From Anaerolineaceae bacterium (GTDB lineage Bacteria > Chloroflexota > Anaerolineae > Anaerolineales > Villigracilaceae), in NCBI GenBank assembly GCA_009885945.1, contig VFJR01000004.1, positions 1 through 64,000 on the forward strand: a stretch of DNA of 64,000 bases, written 5' to 3'. Under the pieces are notes generated by a model. That model searched no databases, was not told the origin of the DNA, and saw only the letters and a list, made by a program, of their open reading frames with translations. How positions within the stretch are numbered: position 1 is the stretch's first letter; the number at the start of each line of letters is the position of its first letter. Shown here one piece after another: positions 17,701-26,799 of this stretch. The position numbers and the translations under genes are program-made.

Positions 17701-18408
17701 ATGCGTCAATATAAATATCTCGACCTCGTCATGGCCATATTCGTCACTGTATTGATAGTCAGCAATGTGGCTTCATCTGCAAAGATCATTGATCTCGGCT
17801 TTAGCTTATTTAGCCTGCCAGCTATCTTTGATGCGGGCACGATTCTTTTCCCGCTTAGTTATATCTTCGGTGATATTCTCACTGAAGTATATGGCTATAA
17901 AAATTCACGGCGCGTGATTTGGACTGGGTTTGCATGTCTCGCATTAAGCGCAGGCGTATTTTGGGCAGTGCAAAATTTACCCGGCGAATCTTCTTGGCAA
18001 GGATATGCAGGCGATAACGCTTACTCTGCCATTCTTGGCGGCATGAGCACAGGCGGCATTGTGATCGCCAGCCTCGCCGCCTATTGGCTGGGAGAATTCA
18101 CCAACTCGTTCACACTCGCCAAAATGAAAATTGTCATGCAAGGCAAAAAGTTATGGGCGCGCACCATTGGCAGTACCCTGATTGGCGAGTTGATCGACTC
18201 GGTTGGCTTTTACGGCATCGCGATTCTTTTCAACGTATTCCCTGCCGAGATTTTTCTACCACTGATGCTAACCAGCTATGTCTTCAAAGTATTAATTGAG
18301 GTTCTGATGACGCCAGTTACTTATCTTGTGGTTAACTATTTGAAGCGCGTTGAAAACGAAGATTATTATGATAGAGAAACAGATTTCAATCCATTTAAAA
18401 TCTCGTAA
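17701..18408 (+). CDS. Queuosine precursor transporter (YhhQ / VUT family)
   Basis: A 235-residue integral membrane protein with about six hydrophobic segments. The N-terminal VLIVSNVASSAKIIDLG, the FDAGTILFPLSYIFGDILTEVYGY motif and IGELIDSVGFY are characteristic of the YhhQ family (PF02592), which imports queuosine precursors such as preQ0/preQ1 for tRNA modification. It precedes nadC by 30 bases on the same strand and may be co-transcribed, although queuosine and NAD synthesis are not metabolically linked. Confidence 0.9.
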   Translation: MRQYKYLDLVMAIFVTVLIVSNVASSAKIIDLGFSLFSLPAIFDAGTILFPLSYIFGDILTEVYGYKNSRRVIWTGFACLALSAGVFWAVQNLPGESSWQGYAGDNAYSAILGGMSTGGIVIASLAAYWLGEFTNSFTLAKMKIVMQGKKLWARTIGSTLIGELIDSVGFYGIAILFNVFPAEIFLPLMLTSYVFKVLIEVLMTPVTYLVVNYLKRVENEDYYDRETDFNPFKIS

Positions 18409-18438
18409 TGCGGAATTAATTCCACAATACATTAACAA

Positions 18439-19275
18439 ATGCAAAATATCTCTCCCGAAATTCTAACGTCAATTCAACGCGCGCTGGATGAAGATATCCG
18501 CACGGGCGATGTAACCACGAATAGTATTGTGTCTGAAGATGCGACTATGCGCGGGCAGATCATTGCCAAACAAAGTGGAATCATAGCCGGTCTCGACGTA
18601 GCCGAGGCTTGCTTCAGTCTCGTTGACGTTCGCGTCGCCTTTGCCTCTCAGATAGAAGAAGGCGCTCGCGTACAAGATCGTCAGTTGCTGGCAACAATAG
18701 AAGGACCAGCGCGCGCTTTACTAACTGGCGAACGAACCGCGCTTAATTTTCTTGGGCGCATGTCTGGCATCGCCACACTGACGCGCCAATTTGTGGATGC
18801 TGTCGCTGGCACAAAGGCGGTTATTCTAGACACACGCAAAACTGCGCCGGGACTGCGTGCGGCTGATAAATTGGCGGTACTACGCGGCGGCGGGCAAAAT
18901 CATCGCATTGGTTTATATGACATGATTTTGATCAAAGATAATCACATTGACTTTGCAGGCGGAATGGAAGAAGCCGTCCGCCTCGCAAAAGAATCAGGAA
19001 ACGGAATCCAGATTGAAGTTGAGGCGCGTAGCGTGCAGGATGTTAAAATCGCGCTGGGATTGGGCATCGAAAGAATCTTGCTAGACAATATGTCTAATGA
19101 AATGATGAAAGAAGCTGTGAAGCTTACGAATGGTAAAGCAAAGCTTGAGGCATCGGGCAATGTAACATTGGAGACTGTTCGTCAAATTGCTGAAACAGGT
19201 GTAGACTATATTTCATCGGGCGCGTTGACACACTCGGCAAAAGTGTTTGATGTAAGTTTGCAATGGATAAAATAA
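18439..19275 (+). CDS. nadC: Nicotinate-nucleotide pyrophosphorylase (carboxylating)
   Basis: A 278-residue full-length quinolinate phosphoribosyltransferase. Conserved stretches include EDIRTGDVTTNS at the N terminus, GERTALNFLGRMSGIAT, LDTRKTAPGLR, GGGQNHRIGLYDMILIKDNH and the C-terminal EASGNV..YISSGALTHS. It condenses quinolinate with PRPP to give nicotinate mononucleotide and CO2 in the cytoplasm. First gene of the nadC-nadA-nadB set, which covers the whole de novo route from aspartate to NaMN. Confidence 0.97.
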   Translation: MQNISPEILTSIQRALDEDIRTGDVTTNSIVSEDATMRGQIIAKQSGIIAGLDVAEACFSLVDVRVAFASQIEEGARVQDRQLLATIEGPARALLTGERTALNFLGRMSGIATLTRQFVDAVAGTKAVILDTRKTAPGLRAADKLAVLRGGGQNHRIGLYDMILIKDNHIDFAGGMEEAVRLAKESGNGIQIEVEARSVQDVKIALGLGIERILLDNMSNEMMKEAVKLTNGKAKLEASGNVTLETVRQIAETGVDYISSGALTHSAKVFDVSLQWIK

Positions 19276-19341
19276 TTTAAAATAAGAAGCTTGCTTCTGG
19301 CATTTGAATAGCCTGCGGTTCAAATGCAAAATGAGGAATTG

Positions 19342-20379
19342 ATGAATACTGAAGAAATGTACCAAAGTATGAAATTAAAATTGGAACGAGTTGTTCCAGA
19401 TGTTGAACTGCGCATCAAGGCAGAGCTTGCGGTTGAGATTAATCGTTTGAAAAAAGAACGAAACGCAGTCATCCTTGGACATAATTATATGGAACCCGCT
19501 TTGTTCAATTCGATCCCTGACTTTGTGGGCGACTCACTAGAGCTAAGCCGTAAAGCCGCACAGACTGAGAAGGATATTATTGTTTTTTGCGGTGTAAAAT
19601 TTATGGCAGAAACCGCCAAAATTTTAAACCCGAGTAAAACCGTTTTGGTGCCTTCTGCCAAAGCGGGTTGTTCATTGGCGGCAAGTATTACGGCAGATGA
19701 TGTGCGCGCCTTAAAGAAAAAATTCCCTGGTGTACCTGTAGTAACTTATATCAACACGTACGCAGATGTAAAAGCGGAATCTGATATTTGCTGTACATCG
19801 GGCAACGCCAAGGCAGTTGTGGAATCGCTAAAAACAGACACTATTATCTTTTTACCTGATGAGTACCTGGCGGGCAATGTAGCGCGCGAAACAGGCAAGC
19901 ATGTGATCTTTCCTACTCAAGGAATGGGCAATTTGCAATTTGATACCACATTAGATTATCAAATGGTGGGCTGGAACGGACGCTGTGAAGTACATGATAA
20001 ATTCACTGTACAAGATATCAAAAATGTGCGCGAACAATTTCCTGATGTGATTATTCTCGCACATCCTGAATGTAGTCCGGCGGTGGTTGAGGCTTCGGAT
20101 TATTCTGGCAGTACGACAGCAATGATCCGCTATGTGAAAGAGACCAAAGCGCCGCATTATTTAATTCTGACAGAGTGCTCCATGGGTGATAATATCGCCG
20201 CCGAAAACCCTGATAAAGAAATGCTGAGATTATGCACCGTGCGCTGTCCGCACATGAATACGATCACTATGGAAGATACGCTGGAGGCGTTGAAACAGAC
20301 GCGCTACGTAATCGAAATCCCAGAAGAAATTCGCGCAAAGGCTTTTATAGCCGTGGACAGAATGATAAAAATTGGGTAA
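19342..20379 (+). CDS. nadA: Quinolinate synthase
   Basis: A [4Fe-4S] enzyme of about 345 residues that condenses iminoaspartate with dihydroxyacetone phosphate. Recognisable blocks are ILGHNYMEPALFN, FCGVKFMAETAKILNP, TSGNA near DICC, FLPDEYLAGNVA, HPECSPAVV and ECSMGDN; cysteines expected to bind the cluster are present in the FCGVK, DICCTSGN and ECSMGDN segments. The ATG at 19342 is chosen because GAGGA (19333-19337) precedes it; an in-frame ATG at 19324 is the alternative. It lies between nadC and nadB and works with both. Confidence 0.96.
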   Translation: MNTEEMYQSMKLKLERVVPDVELRIKAELAVEINRLKKERNAVILGHNYMEPALFNSIPDFVGDSLELSRKAAQTEKDIIVFCGVKFMAETAKILNPSKTVLVPSAKAGCSLAASITADDVRALKKKFPGVPVVTYINTYADVKAESDICCTSGNAKAVVESLKTDTIIFLPDEYLAGNVARETGKHVIFPTQGMGNLQFDTTLDYQMVGWNGRCEVHDKFTVQDIKNVREQFPDVIILAHPECSPAVVEASDYSGSTTAMIRYVKETKAPHYLILTECSMGDNIAAENPDKEMLRLCTVRCPHMNTITMEDTLEALKQTRYVIEIPEEIRAKAFIAVDRMIKIG

Positions 20380-20453
20380 AAGAAAATTATGAATGCTGAA
20401 GGATGAATTATGAAGTCCTTTTATCGAATTCAAAAATCAAGCCATCTATAAAA

Positions 20454-22061
20454 ATGATTCAAACTGACGTACTTATTATAGGCACGGGAATTGCAGGTGC
20501 AACTGCGGCATTGCGTTTGGCGGAAAACCCCAAGCGGCGTATTACGATTATCACACGCGATCCTGATGCACATGAATCCAATACGAATTGGGCGCAAGGC
20601 GGTATCATTCACCGCGGGGTGGGTGATAGCGCAGAGCTATTGGTAAAGGATATTTTAGAAGCAGGCGCCGGCGCGAGCTTGCCATCTGCGGCGCGCATCT
20701 TGGCAGAAGAAGGTCCGCGCTTGTTGCAGGAAATTTTAGTAGAAACATCCGGTGTTCACTTTGACGAGGATGGTCCGGGCAAATTAGCATATGGTCAAGA
20801 AGCCGCACATTCGGTGCGCAGAATTTTACATGTGGGCGACGGCACAGGCGCGGCGATCAGCAAAGGATTGATTGCGGCGCTCAAGAAAAAGCCTAATATT
20901 GAATGGTTCACCAACGCAACAGCTGTAGATTTAATTACCTATCCACATCATGCACGTGACCCGTTAGCGGCTTACCAACCAGTGAGCTGTTACGGCGCTT
21001 ATGTGTTTGATCGCAGTGGCGGGCTTGTGCATCGTACGCTTGCTTCTGCAACTATATTAGCCACTGGCGGCTTAGGAAGAATCTTTCGCAATACCACCAA
21101 CCCGCGCGGGGCACGCGGAGACGGCTTAGCAATGGCTTATCGCGCAGGTGCGCGCATTAGCAACGCAGAGTATGTTCAATTTCACCCAACAGCGCTGGCT
21201 GTTCCGGGCGCAGAGGGATTCCTTATCTCTGAGGCAGTACGCGGCGAGGGCGGCGCACTGCTCACGCCAAACGGGCGTGCCTTTATGGAAGATTACTCCC
21301 CTCAATGGAAAGACCTTGCGCCGCGCGATGTAGTGGCGCGCGCTATTCATCATCAAATGGAAACCAATGGGTTTTCGCATGTGCTATTGGATATTGGCTC
21401 ACACATGGAAGCCAGTGCAATCCAAGAAAGATTCCCAAATATTTATGCGGCTTGTAAAAAAGTAGGCATTGATATAACGCGCGAACCAATCCCAGTGGTA
21501 CCTGCCGCGCATTATTTTTGCGGAGGTGTATGGGTGAATGAATGGGGACAGACAACGATCGAAAATTTATATGCCGTGGGCGAAGTGAGCTGCACCGGCT
21601 TGCACGGCGCCAATAGACTCGCATCCACATCCTTGCTGGAAGGTTTGGTATGGGGAGACCGCGCCGCACGCCAGATTGAAGATGTGCTCAACAACAACCC
21701 GCCCAAAAATTTACCGGGACGCGACAATGTTCCGCCCTGGGACGAAAGCGCACTCACATCAGATGCTGACCCTGCGCTGATACAGGGTGATATGCAAACC
21801 ATTCAAAATATTATGTGGCATTATGTGGGCTTGGTGCGTAGTGCAGACCGTTTATCGCGCGCTATTCGCGAATTGCGTCATTTGCAGAATGAAATTGAGA
21901 CTTTTTATCGAAGCACAAAAATCAACGATGGGCTGATCGGCTTACGCAATGCAGTTGAAGTGGCTCTGATAGTGGCGCAGGCGGCGCGGCATAATCGTCA
22001 GAGCAGGGGCTGTCATTATCGGCAAGATTCGGTAATTAATGAAGGTGATCGGTTGATATAA
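20454..22061 (+). CDS. nadB: L-aspartate oxidase
   Basis: About 535 residues. The FAD-binding motif GTGIAGATAALRL comes at once after the chosen ATG; an earlier in-frame ATG (20403) would add 17 residues without similarity, so 20454 is preferred although its ribosome site is weak. Other family landmarks are SNTNWAQGGI, the HSVRRILHVGDGTG region, ATGGLGRIFRNTTNP, QFHPTAL, HYFCGGVWV and GLHGANRLASTSLLEG. It oxidises aspartate to iminoaspartate, which NadA uses directly. Last gene of the operon, followed by a strong terminator. Confidence 0.96.
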   Translation: MIQTDVLIIGTGIAGATAALRLAENPKRRITIITRDPDAHESNTNWAQGGIIHRGVGDSAELLVKDILEAGAGASLPSAARILAEEGPRLLQEILVETSGVHFDEDGPGKLAYGQEAAHSVRRILHVGDGTGAAISKGLIAALKKKPNIEWFTNATAVDLITYPHHARDPLAAYQPVSCYGAYVFDRSGGLVHRTLASATILATGGLGRIFRNTTNPRGARGDGLAMAYRAGARISNAEYVQFHPTALAVPGAEGFLISEAVRGEGGALLTPNGRAFMEDYSPQWKDLAPRDVVARAIHHQMETNGFSHVLLDIGSHMEASAIQERFPNIYAACKKVGIDITREPIPVVPAAHYFCGGVWVNEWGQTTIENLYAVGEVSCTGLHGANRLASTSLLEGLVWGDRAARQIEDVLNNNPPKNLPGRDNVPPWDESALTSDADPALIQGDMQTIQNIMWHYVGLVRSADRLSRAIRELRHLQNEIETFYRSTKINDGLIGLRNAVEVALIVAQAARHNRQSRGCHYRQDSVINEGDRLI

Positions 22062-22092
22062 ACTTTATATTAACCTTGATGTACAGAGATTG

Positions 22093-22135
22093 AAAATAAA
22101 AGCCGCCAAGAGTTTTTCTTGGCGGCTTTTATTTT
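22093..22135. terminator. Bidirectional terminator after nadB
   Basis: AAAATAAAAGCCGCCAAGA (22093-22111) pairs with TCTTGGCGGCTTTTATTTT (22117-22135) around a 5-base loop. The A-tract on one side and T-tract on the other serve both nadB and the convergent DUF4173 gene. Confidence 0.9.
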
Positions 22136-22143
22136 AGAATAAG

Positions 22144-23757
22144 CTAATCAAAAAAATCTGATGAGCAAGAAAAATCGTTTCCAGCAGGCGATGATACTAT
22201 GATGGGCCAGTCAGATGAATCAATTTTATATTGATCCAAATCTTTTTTTAGGCTGACGAGTTCTTTATCGGCGTAGAAACGCGAAAGGTGGAAAGATTGC
22301 CATTCGAGCGGGCGATCCTCTTGGCGGGTATAGCGCAGACAAGCCAAAGATGCGCCTAACTTCTCTCGGACAGAATCAGGCAAAGACTGAGTCTGATACG
22401 CGGCGGAGATGGCGGGAATCGCATCATCGGAGAGTTGCACAAAGTATTGAGAATCTAAATCGGCACGATTATAAAAATCATCTACTTGTTCTTGCTGGCC
22501 GCGCAGTTCACGAGCAATATTTTGATCTACGATAAATTGATCCACATTTAATAAAGTAAGAGAAACAGCAAATCCAAACGAAGCAACCAGCATCGCGAAT
22601 CCAAACGTACGCTCTTTTCTTGTGATCTCTAATGCAATCACTGCTATTAAAAGTAAGCCGATCCAAATGAGGAAGACGTGAGTATAGGTGCGCAGACGCG
22701 AGAAGCCGTAAACCGCTTCATACAAGCCGAGACGTTGAAACGCCGAAACAAGCATGACCAACACGAGGGCAACCAAGGCAACCCCCAAGCCAGAATATAT
22801 TTTTCTTTGCGATTCTGTTTCGCGGCGTGTGACGGCGCTTAAGCTAAGCAACATAAGCAGGGAGAAAAATGCGACTGCTACCAATTCTCCAAAGCCGCGC
22901 CGCGCATATTCTGAATAGGTGAAGCCCTCAATGCGAATGTTTGTGTGACCGCCAAAGAAGTATTGAAATTGAACGATCACGAACATGGCAAAAAGAAATA
23001 CAACGCTGCTTAAAACAATATATGATTCGATAAAGCCGAGAAATGCTGGGATAAGTGGTTTTTCTTCGCCGATCATTTTTTCGTCTTTAGATTGAGTTGC
23101 AGAATGCAGGAAAGTCCCCGCCAAGGCATAAGCAACCCCAAGAATATAAATAAGACGGAAAATATATTCTGGCAGGTTTTCTAATTTAAATAATTCAATA
23201 AAATTCGCTAATTTTTGATCAAAGACCACATCTGCTGAGGCGAGCAGAGATGCGAAGATGGCAACAATGGGCAAGGCAATGATCACACCGCGCAAGACGG
23301 GACCAATATTGATTCTCGATTTTTTCTCGCCGCTCTCGGTTTGAGTATTGCGAACTTCTACACCATAAGTGATGGGACGTGCGATCATACTGCCGATTAA
23401 ATTTATAAAATTAACAATGTAATTCAAAATGTTATATTGAATCCACTTGCCGCCGAGGTATGTCACTGCTAAGACACCTAAGGTAAACAAGGTGAATACA
23501 ACTGAAAGAAATGTAGTCATAGGCTCTGCGCGCACAAAGGAACTAACAGCGAAGAAAACAAAAAGCGGAAGCAATATCAAGCTGGCGGGCGCAGGCTTTA
23601 GTCCCTCGCCAAGTAAAAGATATAAACCGGCAATCAGGCAGAAGGTTGAAAAAATAGCGAAGTTGATACCAGGGGCTTGCTTCCAAAAGAGAAAGTCTAA
23701 TAGCCAGCCGAGGAAAATGGCGGTTATCCAAAGTTTATTTGCATTTGTGGTTTTCAT
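22144..23757 (-). CDS. DUF4173/DUF4153-type multi-pass membrane protein
   Basis: A 537-residue protein with about a dozen hydrophobic segments and a soluble C-terminal region of about 130 residues rich in charged residues (RELRGQQEQVDDFYNRADLDSQY, ending with a Cys-containing tail). The internal motif around FTYSEYARRGFGELVAVA is typical of the DUF4173 family (PF13777). Function is not known. AAGGAG precedes the ATG. It is a single gene between the bidirectional terminator and a 413-base intergenic region. Confidence 0.75.
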   Translation of the reverse strand: MKTTNANKLWITAIFLGWLLDFLFWKQAPGINFAIFSTFCLIAGLYLLLGEGLKPAPASLILLPLFVFFAVSSFVRAEPMTTFLSVVFTLFTLGVLAVTYLGGKWIQYNILNYIVNFINLIGSMIARPITYGVEVRNTQTESGEKKSRINIGPVLRGVIIALPIVAIFASLLASADVVFDQKLANFIELFKLENLPEYIFRLIYILGVAYALAGTFLHSATQSKDEKMIGEEKPLIPAFLGFIESYIVLSSVVFLFAMFVIVQFQYFFGGHTNIRIEGFTYSEYARRGFGELVAVAFFSLLMLLSLSAVTRRETESQRKIYSGLGVALVALVLVMLVSAFQRLGLYEAVYGFSRLRTYTHVFLIWIGLLLIAVIALEITRKERTFGFAMLVASFGFAVSLTLLNVDQFIVDQNIARELRGQQEQVDDFYNRADLDSQYFVQLSDDAIPAISAAYQTQSLPDSVREKLGASLACLRYTRQEDRPLEWQSFHLSRFYADKELVSLKKDLDQYKIDSSDWPIIVSSPAGNDFSCSSDFFD

Positions 23758-23882
23758 AACACTGCTCCTTTATTAGATTTCAGTGTAGCATATCAAGGGT
23801 TGGCTGACAGATGCTCTCAATTGCTATCAAATATTCACAGTTTTTAATTATTACAAACAGCTTAGAAAATAAAGCCAAGCCA

Positions 23883-23910
23883 TTGACATTCAATTTGAGG
23901 TGTGTAATAC
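23883..23910 (+). promoter_or_regulatory. Candidate promoter of the micro-ORF unit
   Basis: A perfect TTGACA (23883-23888), a 16-base spacer and TAATAC (23905-23910) as a -10-like element. It lies about 55 bases ahead of the strong ribosome site at 23959. Confidence 0.5.
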
Positions 23911-23970
23911 TACACTTATTATTCGGGGGGCAAGCCAACAATTTTGCCATCCTATCGAAAGGAGGAGGTG

Positions 23971-24030
23971 ATGTCTATTATGAAAAGTAGTAAACACCCC
24001 AGCGCTGTGGCATCCCTCCTCAAGATCTAA
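23971..24030 (+). CDS. Candidate 19-residue peptide with very strong ribosome-binding site
   Basis: ATG at 23971 gives MSIMKSSKHPSAVASLLKI then TAA; a second in-frame ATG at 23980 would give a 16-residue form better spaced from the ribosome site. The preceding GAAAGGAGGAGGTGATG is almost a complete complement of a 16S rRNA 3' end, much stronger than any other site in the window. The second half of the ORF and its stop codon lie in a long hairpin (24002-24045). I do not recognise the peptide. It may be a leader or a small secreted or regulatory peptide, or the ORF may be incidental to a structured RNA. Confidence 0.45.
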   Translation: MSIMKSSKHPSAVASLLKI

Positions 24031-24079
24031 AGGACGCCACAGCGCACCACCAACGCCATCCGCAAGGGTGGCGTTGTGG
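24002..24079 (+). other. Two consecutive RNA hairpins downstream of the micro-ORF
   Basis: Hairpin 1: GCGCTGTGGC (24002-24011) pairs with GCCACAGCGC (24036-24045) and extends inward by TCC/GGA after one mismatch; it encloses the ORF stop. Hairpin 2: CAACGCCA (24051-24058) pairs with TGGCGTTG (24069-24076), with further outer pairing CCA/TGG. Together with the third hairpin at 24096 they form a compact structured transcript. Confidence 0.6.
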
Positions 24080-24095
24080 ATTCTGCCCCACCCTT

Positions 24096-24133
24096 CCTCT
24101 TCCCAAATCCTGCGGATTTGGGAAGAGGATTTT
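24096..24133 (+). terminator. Terminator of the micro-ORF unit
   Basis: CCTCTTCCCAAATCC (24096-24110) pairs perfectly with GGATTTGGGAAGAGG (24114-24128) around a 3-base loop, followed by ATTTTG. The T-tract is on the plus-strand side, so it ends the small plus-strand transcript rather than the convergent pfkA gene. Confidence 0.7.
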
Positions 24134-24170
24134 GTACGCTTGCAAACATCGTGATGTTTAGATTTGAATT

Positions 24171-25253
24171 TTATTCATCGCCAAACGAGATGCCCATGCC
24201 GCGGGCGGTGAGTACAGCCTCATCCTTGGGGTTAACACGTTTAAGTGTAGAAGTCGCTTCTACCAGGGAAATATCCGTAATGACGCCAGCTTGCAAGGCT
24301 ACCATGCGATCAAAGCCGCCGCGCGCCGCCAAGCGAACTGCTGCTGCGCCGTAACGAGTGGCAAGAAAACGGTCAAAGGCGGTGGGCGTACCGCCGCGTT
24401 GTAAATGACCGAGCACAGTCACGCGCGATTCGAAGCCGTGTTGTTCAATATACTCACCGATTTTTTGCCCGATCCCACCAAGACGCGGCACATACACTTC
24501 ATCGCCTTTGCGCGAAAAAACCTGCCCGCCATCTTGTGATTTTGCGCCCTCTGAAACAGCCAAGATGCTAAAGTTATAACCTTTCGCTACACGTTCGCGC
24601 ACTTTGGCAAGCACACTCTCAAACTTGAACGGAATCTCTGGAATCAGTATCACATCTGTTCCGCCCGCGATACCTGCATGCAATGTGATAAAGCCCGCAT
24701 CACGTCCCATTAATTCCAAAATCATGGCGCGATGATGAGACTCGGCGGTGGTATGCAAACGATCAATCGCCTCAGATGCGATATTGAGCGCGGTATCAAA
24801 CCCAAAGGTAGCTTCTGTGCCGCCAATGTCGTTATCAATTGTTTTTGGCACGCCAATAATGGGTACACCTTTTTGAGCAAGTTCATGCGCGATCTTTAGC
24901 GTGCCATCCCCGCCCAAGACTAGCAAGGCATCTAGTTTTTGTTTTTCAATCCCTTTGACAATTTCATCTGAAACATCAATGGTGATCTCTTTGCCATCCC
25001 GTATCACTTTACGCGCGTAAGGGTTTCCGCGATTCGCCGCGCCCAAGATGGTGCCGCCGCGCGGCAAAATTCCGCGCACTGACTCTATGCCCAACGGAAT
25101 GATTCCATCTTCTGTTAAAAAGCCATCGTATCCGTCTTTGATGCCGAACACTTTGCAGTCGTAGACGAAAAGTGCCGTCTTCACTACCGCGCGGATAACT
25201 GCGTTTAAGCCCGGGGCGTCACCGCCACCAGTTAGGATTCCGATTCGTTTCAT
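24171..25253 (-). CDS. pfkA: 6-phosphofructokinase
   Basis: A 360-residue enzyme of the PfkA family, slightly longer than the E. coli form. It has TGGGDAPGLNAVIR (residues 8-21), GGDGTL (114-119), catalytic PKTIDND (136-142), LMGRDAGF and GHLQRGGTPTAFDR. Gly117 at the position that separates ATP from pyrophosphate users suggests ATP use, while Lys137 (Gly in E. coli) is the residue usually seen in PPi-dependent members, so the phosphoryl donor should be tested. It starts two bases after the PLP-enzyme stop and is co-transcribed with it. Confidence 0.93.
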   Translation of the reverse strand: MKRIGILTGGGDAPGLNAVIRAVVKTALFVYDCKVFGIKDGYDGFLTEDGIIPLGIESVRGILPRGGTILGAANRGNPYARKVIRDGKEITIDVSDEIVKGIEKQKLDALLVLGGDGTLKIAHELAQKGVPIIGVPKTIDNDIGGTEATFGFDTALNIASEAIDRLHTTAESHHRAMILELMGRDAGFITLHAGIAGGTDVILIPEIPFKFESVLAKVRERVAKGYNFSILAVSEGAKSQDGGQVFSRKGDEVYVPRLGGIGQKIGEYIEQHGFESRVTVLGHLQRGGTPTAFDRFLATRYGAAAVRLAARGGFDRMVALQAGVITDISLVEATSTLKRVNPKDEAVLTARGMGISFGDE

Positions 25254-25255
25254 GG

Positions 25256-26722
25256 TTACCCCAGTCCCACTTCTCTGTTAAATGCCACGATCAACTCATC
25301 AATTTCATCTGCCTGCGCCTGCACCTCGTTCCAATAATCGGGCTGATACCATTGATTTTGAATCTCTTCATAGGTGCGCCCTTGTTGTTCTACCCAAGTA
25401 TAGTATTTTAGGTTATGCACACGGCGGCGGTCGTTGTAACGCAGTTCGAGCATGTTATCGGTGGATTGTCCATGCAGGTAGCGCGCAAAATCTGCGGCGG
25501 CATTTTGCTCGGTATATTCGCCAAATTCTGCGTGCATCTCATGCAAACGCGAACGATATAAATCCATCGAATCGGTCAGCATGGTGATCATCACATCGTT
25601 CTCATCCATCTCATAATATTTTGCAGTCTTGATACAAGAAAGCACGTTAGAAATACCAGAGAAACCCAATAAATCGAGATTAGAGATTAAGGATTCGGAA
25701 ACGCCCTTTTCCGCAAGGTAAGCGCGTCCATTTTCTTCATTGAATAGACGCGCAATGTTGACCACGGCGTTATCGTCAATGGCTGTCACAATATCGGTAT
25801 TCTTAACGTTGTGTACCCACGGCACATGTTTATCACCGATGCCTTCAATGCGATGTGCGCCGAATCCATTTTCAAGTAAGGTTGGGCATTGCAAAGCTTC
25901 ACTCGCCACAATTTTACTTTCAGGGAAAATCTGCTTTAGATAATCTCCGCTGGCAATGGTACCAGCTGAACCCGTAGCAGATGCCATGCCGCGGAAACGG
26001 TCTTTGGGTCGCATTGCCTGCTTTAATGCCTCTGCCATGGCGTGACCGGTCACTTCGTAATGCCATAAATAATTTCCAAATTCTTCAAATTGATTGAAGA
26101 TCATTAAATCTTGTCCAGATTTTTTCAACTCCCAGCATTTGTCGAAGATTTCTTTAACGTTCGATTCTGAACCCGGGGTTTTAATCGTTTCTCCTGCTAC
26201 TTTTGCTAGCCACTCGAATCTTTCCTGAGACATGCCCTCGGGCAAAATCGCAATCGATTCGCATCCCAACAACGCCGAATCATACGCGCCGCCTCGGCAG
26301 TAATTTCCCGTAGAGGGCCAGACTGCCTTTTGAGTAGTTGGGTCAAACTGACCAGTCACTAGGCGCGGCACCAAACAACTGAACGCCGCGCCCACTTTAT
26401 GCGCCCCGGTAGGAAACCACTTGCCCACCAAGGCAATAATACGCGCCGGCACACCCGTCAGTGAGGAGGGCAGCTCAATGGTGTTGACCCCGCCAAACGT
26501 CCCGCCTGAAGCGCTGGGTTGGTTATGCCAGTTGATCCGAAACAAATTGCGCGGATCAATATCCCACAGCCCAATATTCTTTAAATCCGCTTTTATTTTT
26601 GCAGGGATTTTAGAAGGGTCCTTCATCTGCGCGTAAGTGGGAATAATAATATTGCGCTCCTTTGCTCGTTGAATGGCGCGCGCGCGGCGATCTTTGTGAA
26701 TGGTCAAGTCAATGGTGGTCAT
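25256..26722 (-). CDS. Fold-type II PLP-dependent enzyme (cysteine synthase-like)
   Basis: A 488-residue PLP enzyme. The Schiff-base lysine is Lys109 in PTGAHKVGAA, the phosphate-binding Gly/Ser loop is TGSAGTIASGDYL, and STGNYCRGGAY binds the substrate carboxylate in relatives. Similarity is to cysteine synthase/threonine dehydratase-like proteins, but the extended N terminus and about 130-residue C terminus mark a distinct subfamily of unknown reaction. GGAG lies six bases before the ATG. Upstream partner of pfkA in a two-gene operon; no sulfur or amino-acid genes nearby help to assign it. Confidence 0.85.
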   Translation of the reverse strand: MTTIDLTIHKDRRARAIQRAKERNIIIPTYAQMKDPSKIPAKIKADLKNIGLWDIDPRNLFRINWHNQPSASGGTFGGVNTIELPSSLTGVPARIIALVGKWFPTGAHKVGAAFSCLVPRLVTGQFDPTTQKAVWPSTGNYCRGGAYDSALLGCESIAILPEGMSQERFEWLAKVAGETIKTPGSESNVKEIFDKCWELKKSGQDLMIFNQFEEFGNYLWHYEVTGHAMAEALKQAMRPKDRFRGMASATGSAGTIASGDYLKQIFPESKIVASEALQCPTLLENGFGAHRIEGIGDKHVPWVHNVKNTDIVTAIDDNAVVNIARLFNEENGRAYLAEKGVSESLISNLDLLGFSGISNVLSCIKTAKYYEMDENDVMITMLTDSMDLYRSRLHEMHAEFGEYTEQNAAADFARYLHGQSTDNMLELRYNDRRRVHNLKYYTWVEQQGRTYEEIQNQWYQPDYWNEVQAQADEIDELIVAFNREVGLG

Positions 26723-26748
26723 AAGGTCTCCAGAATGTATTTTTAAAT

Positions 26749-26792
26749 ATTATACACCTGCTAAATTTTACAGCTTGTCTCTAATGTATAAT
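26749..26792. promoter_or_regulatory. Divergent promoter region with two TATAAT boxes
   Basis: The 77 bases between the PLP-enzyme and subtilase genes contain a plus-strand TATAAT (26787-26792) and a minus-strand TATAAT (26754-26749). The plus-strand start point would fall at or just before the subtilase ATG at 26800, which has no ribosome site. Neither box has a convincing -35. Confidence 0.5.
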
Positions 26793-26799
26793 CTAACCC

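Noticed and set aside
24171-24354. Plus-strand ORF starting at GTG 24076
   Set aside because: It begins within the terminator hairpins and continues antisense through pfkA; no ribosome site or homology.
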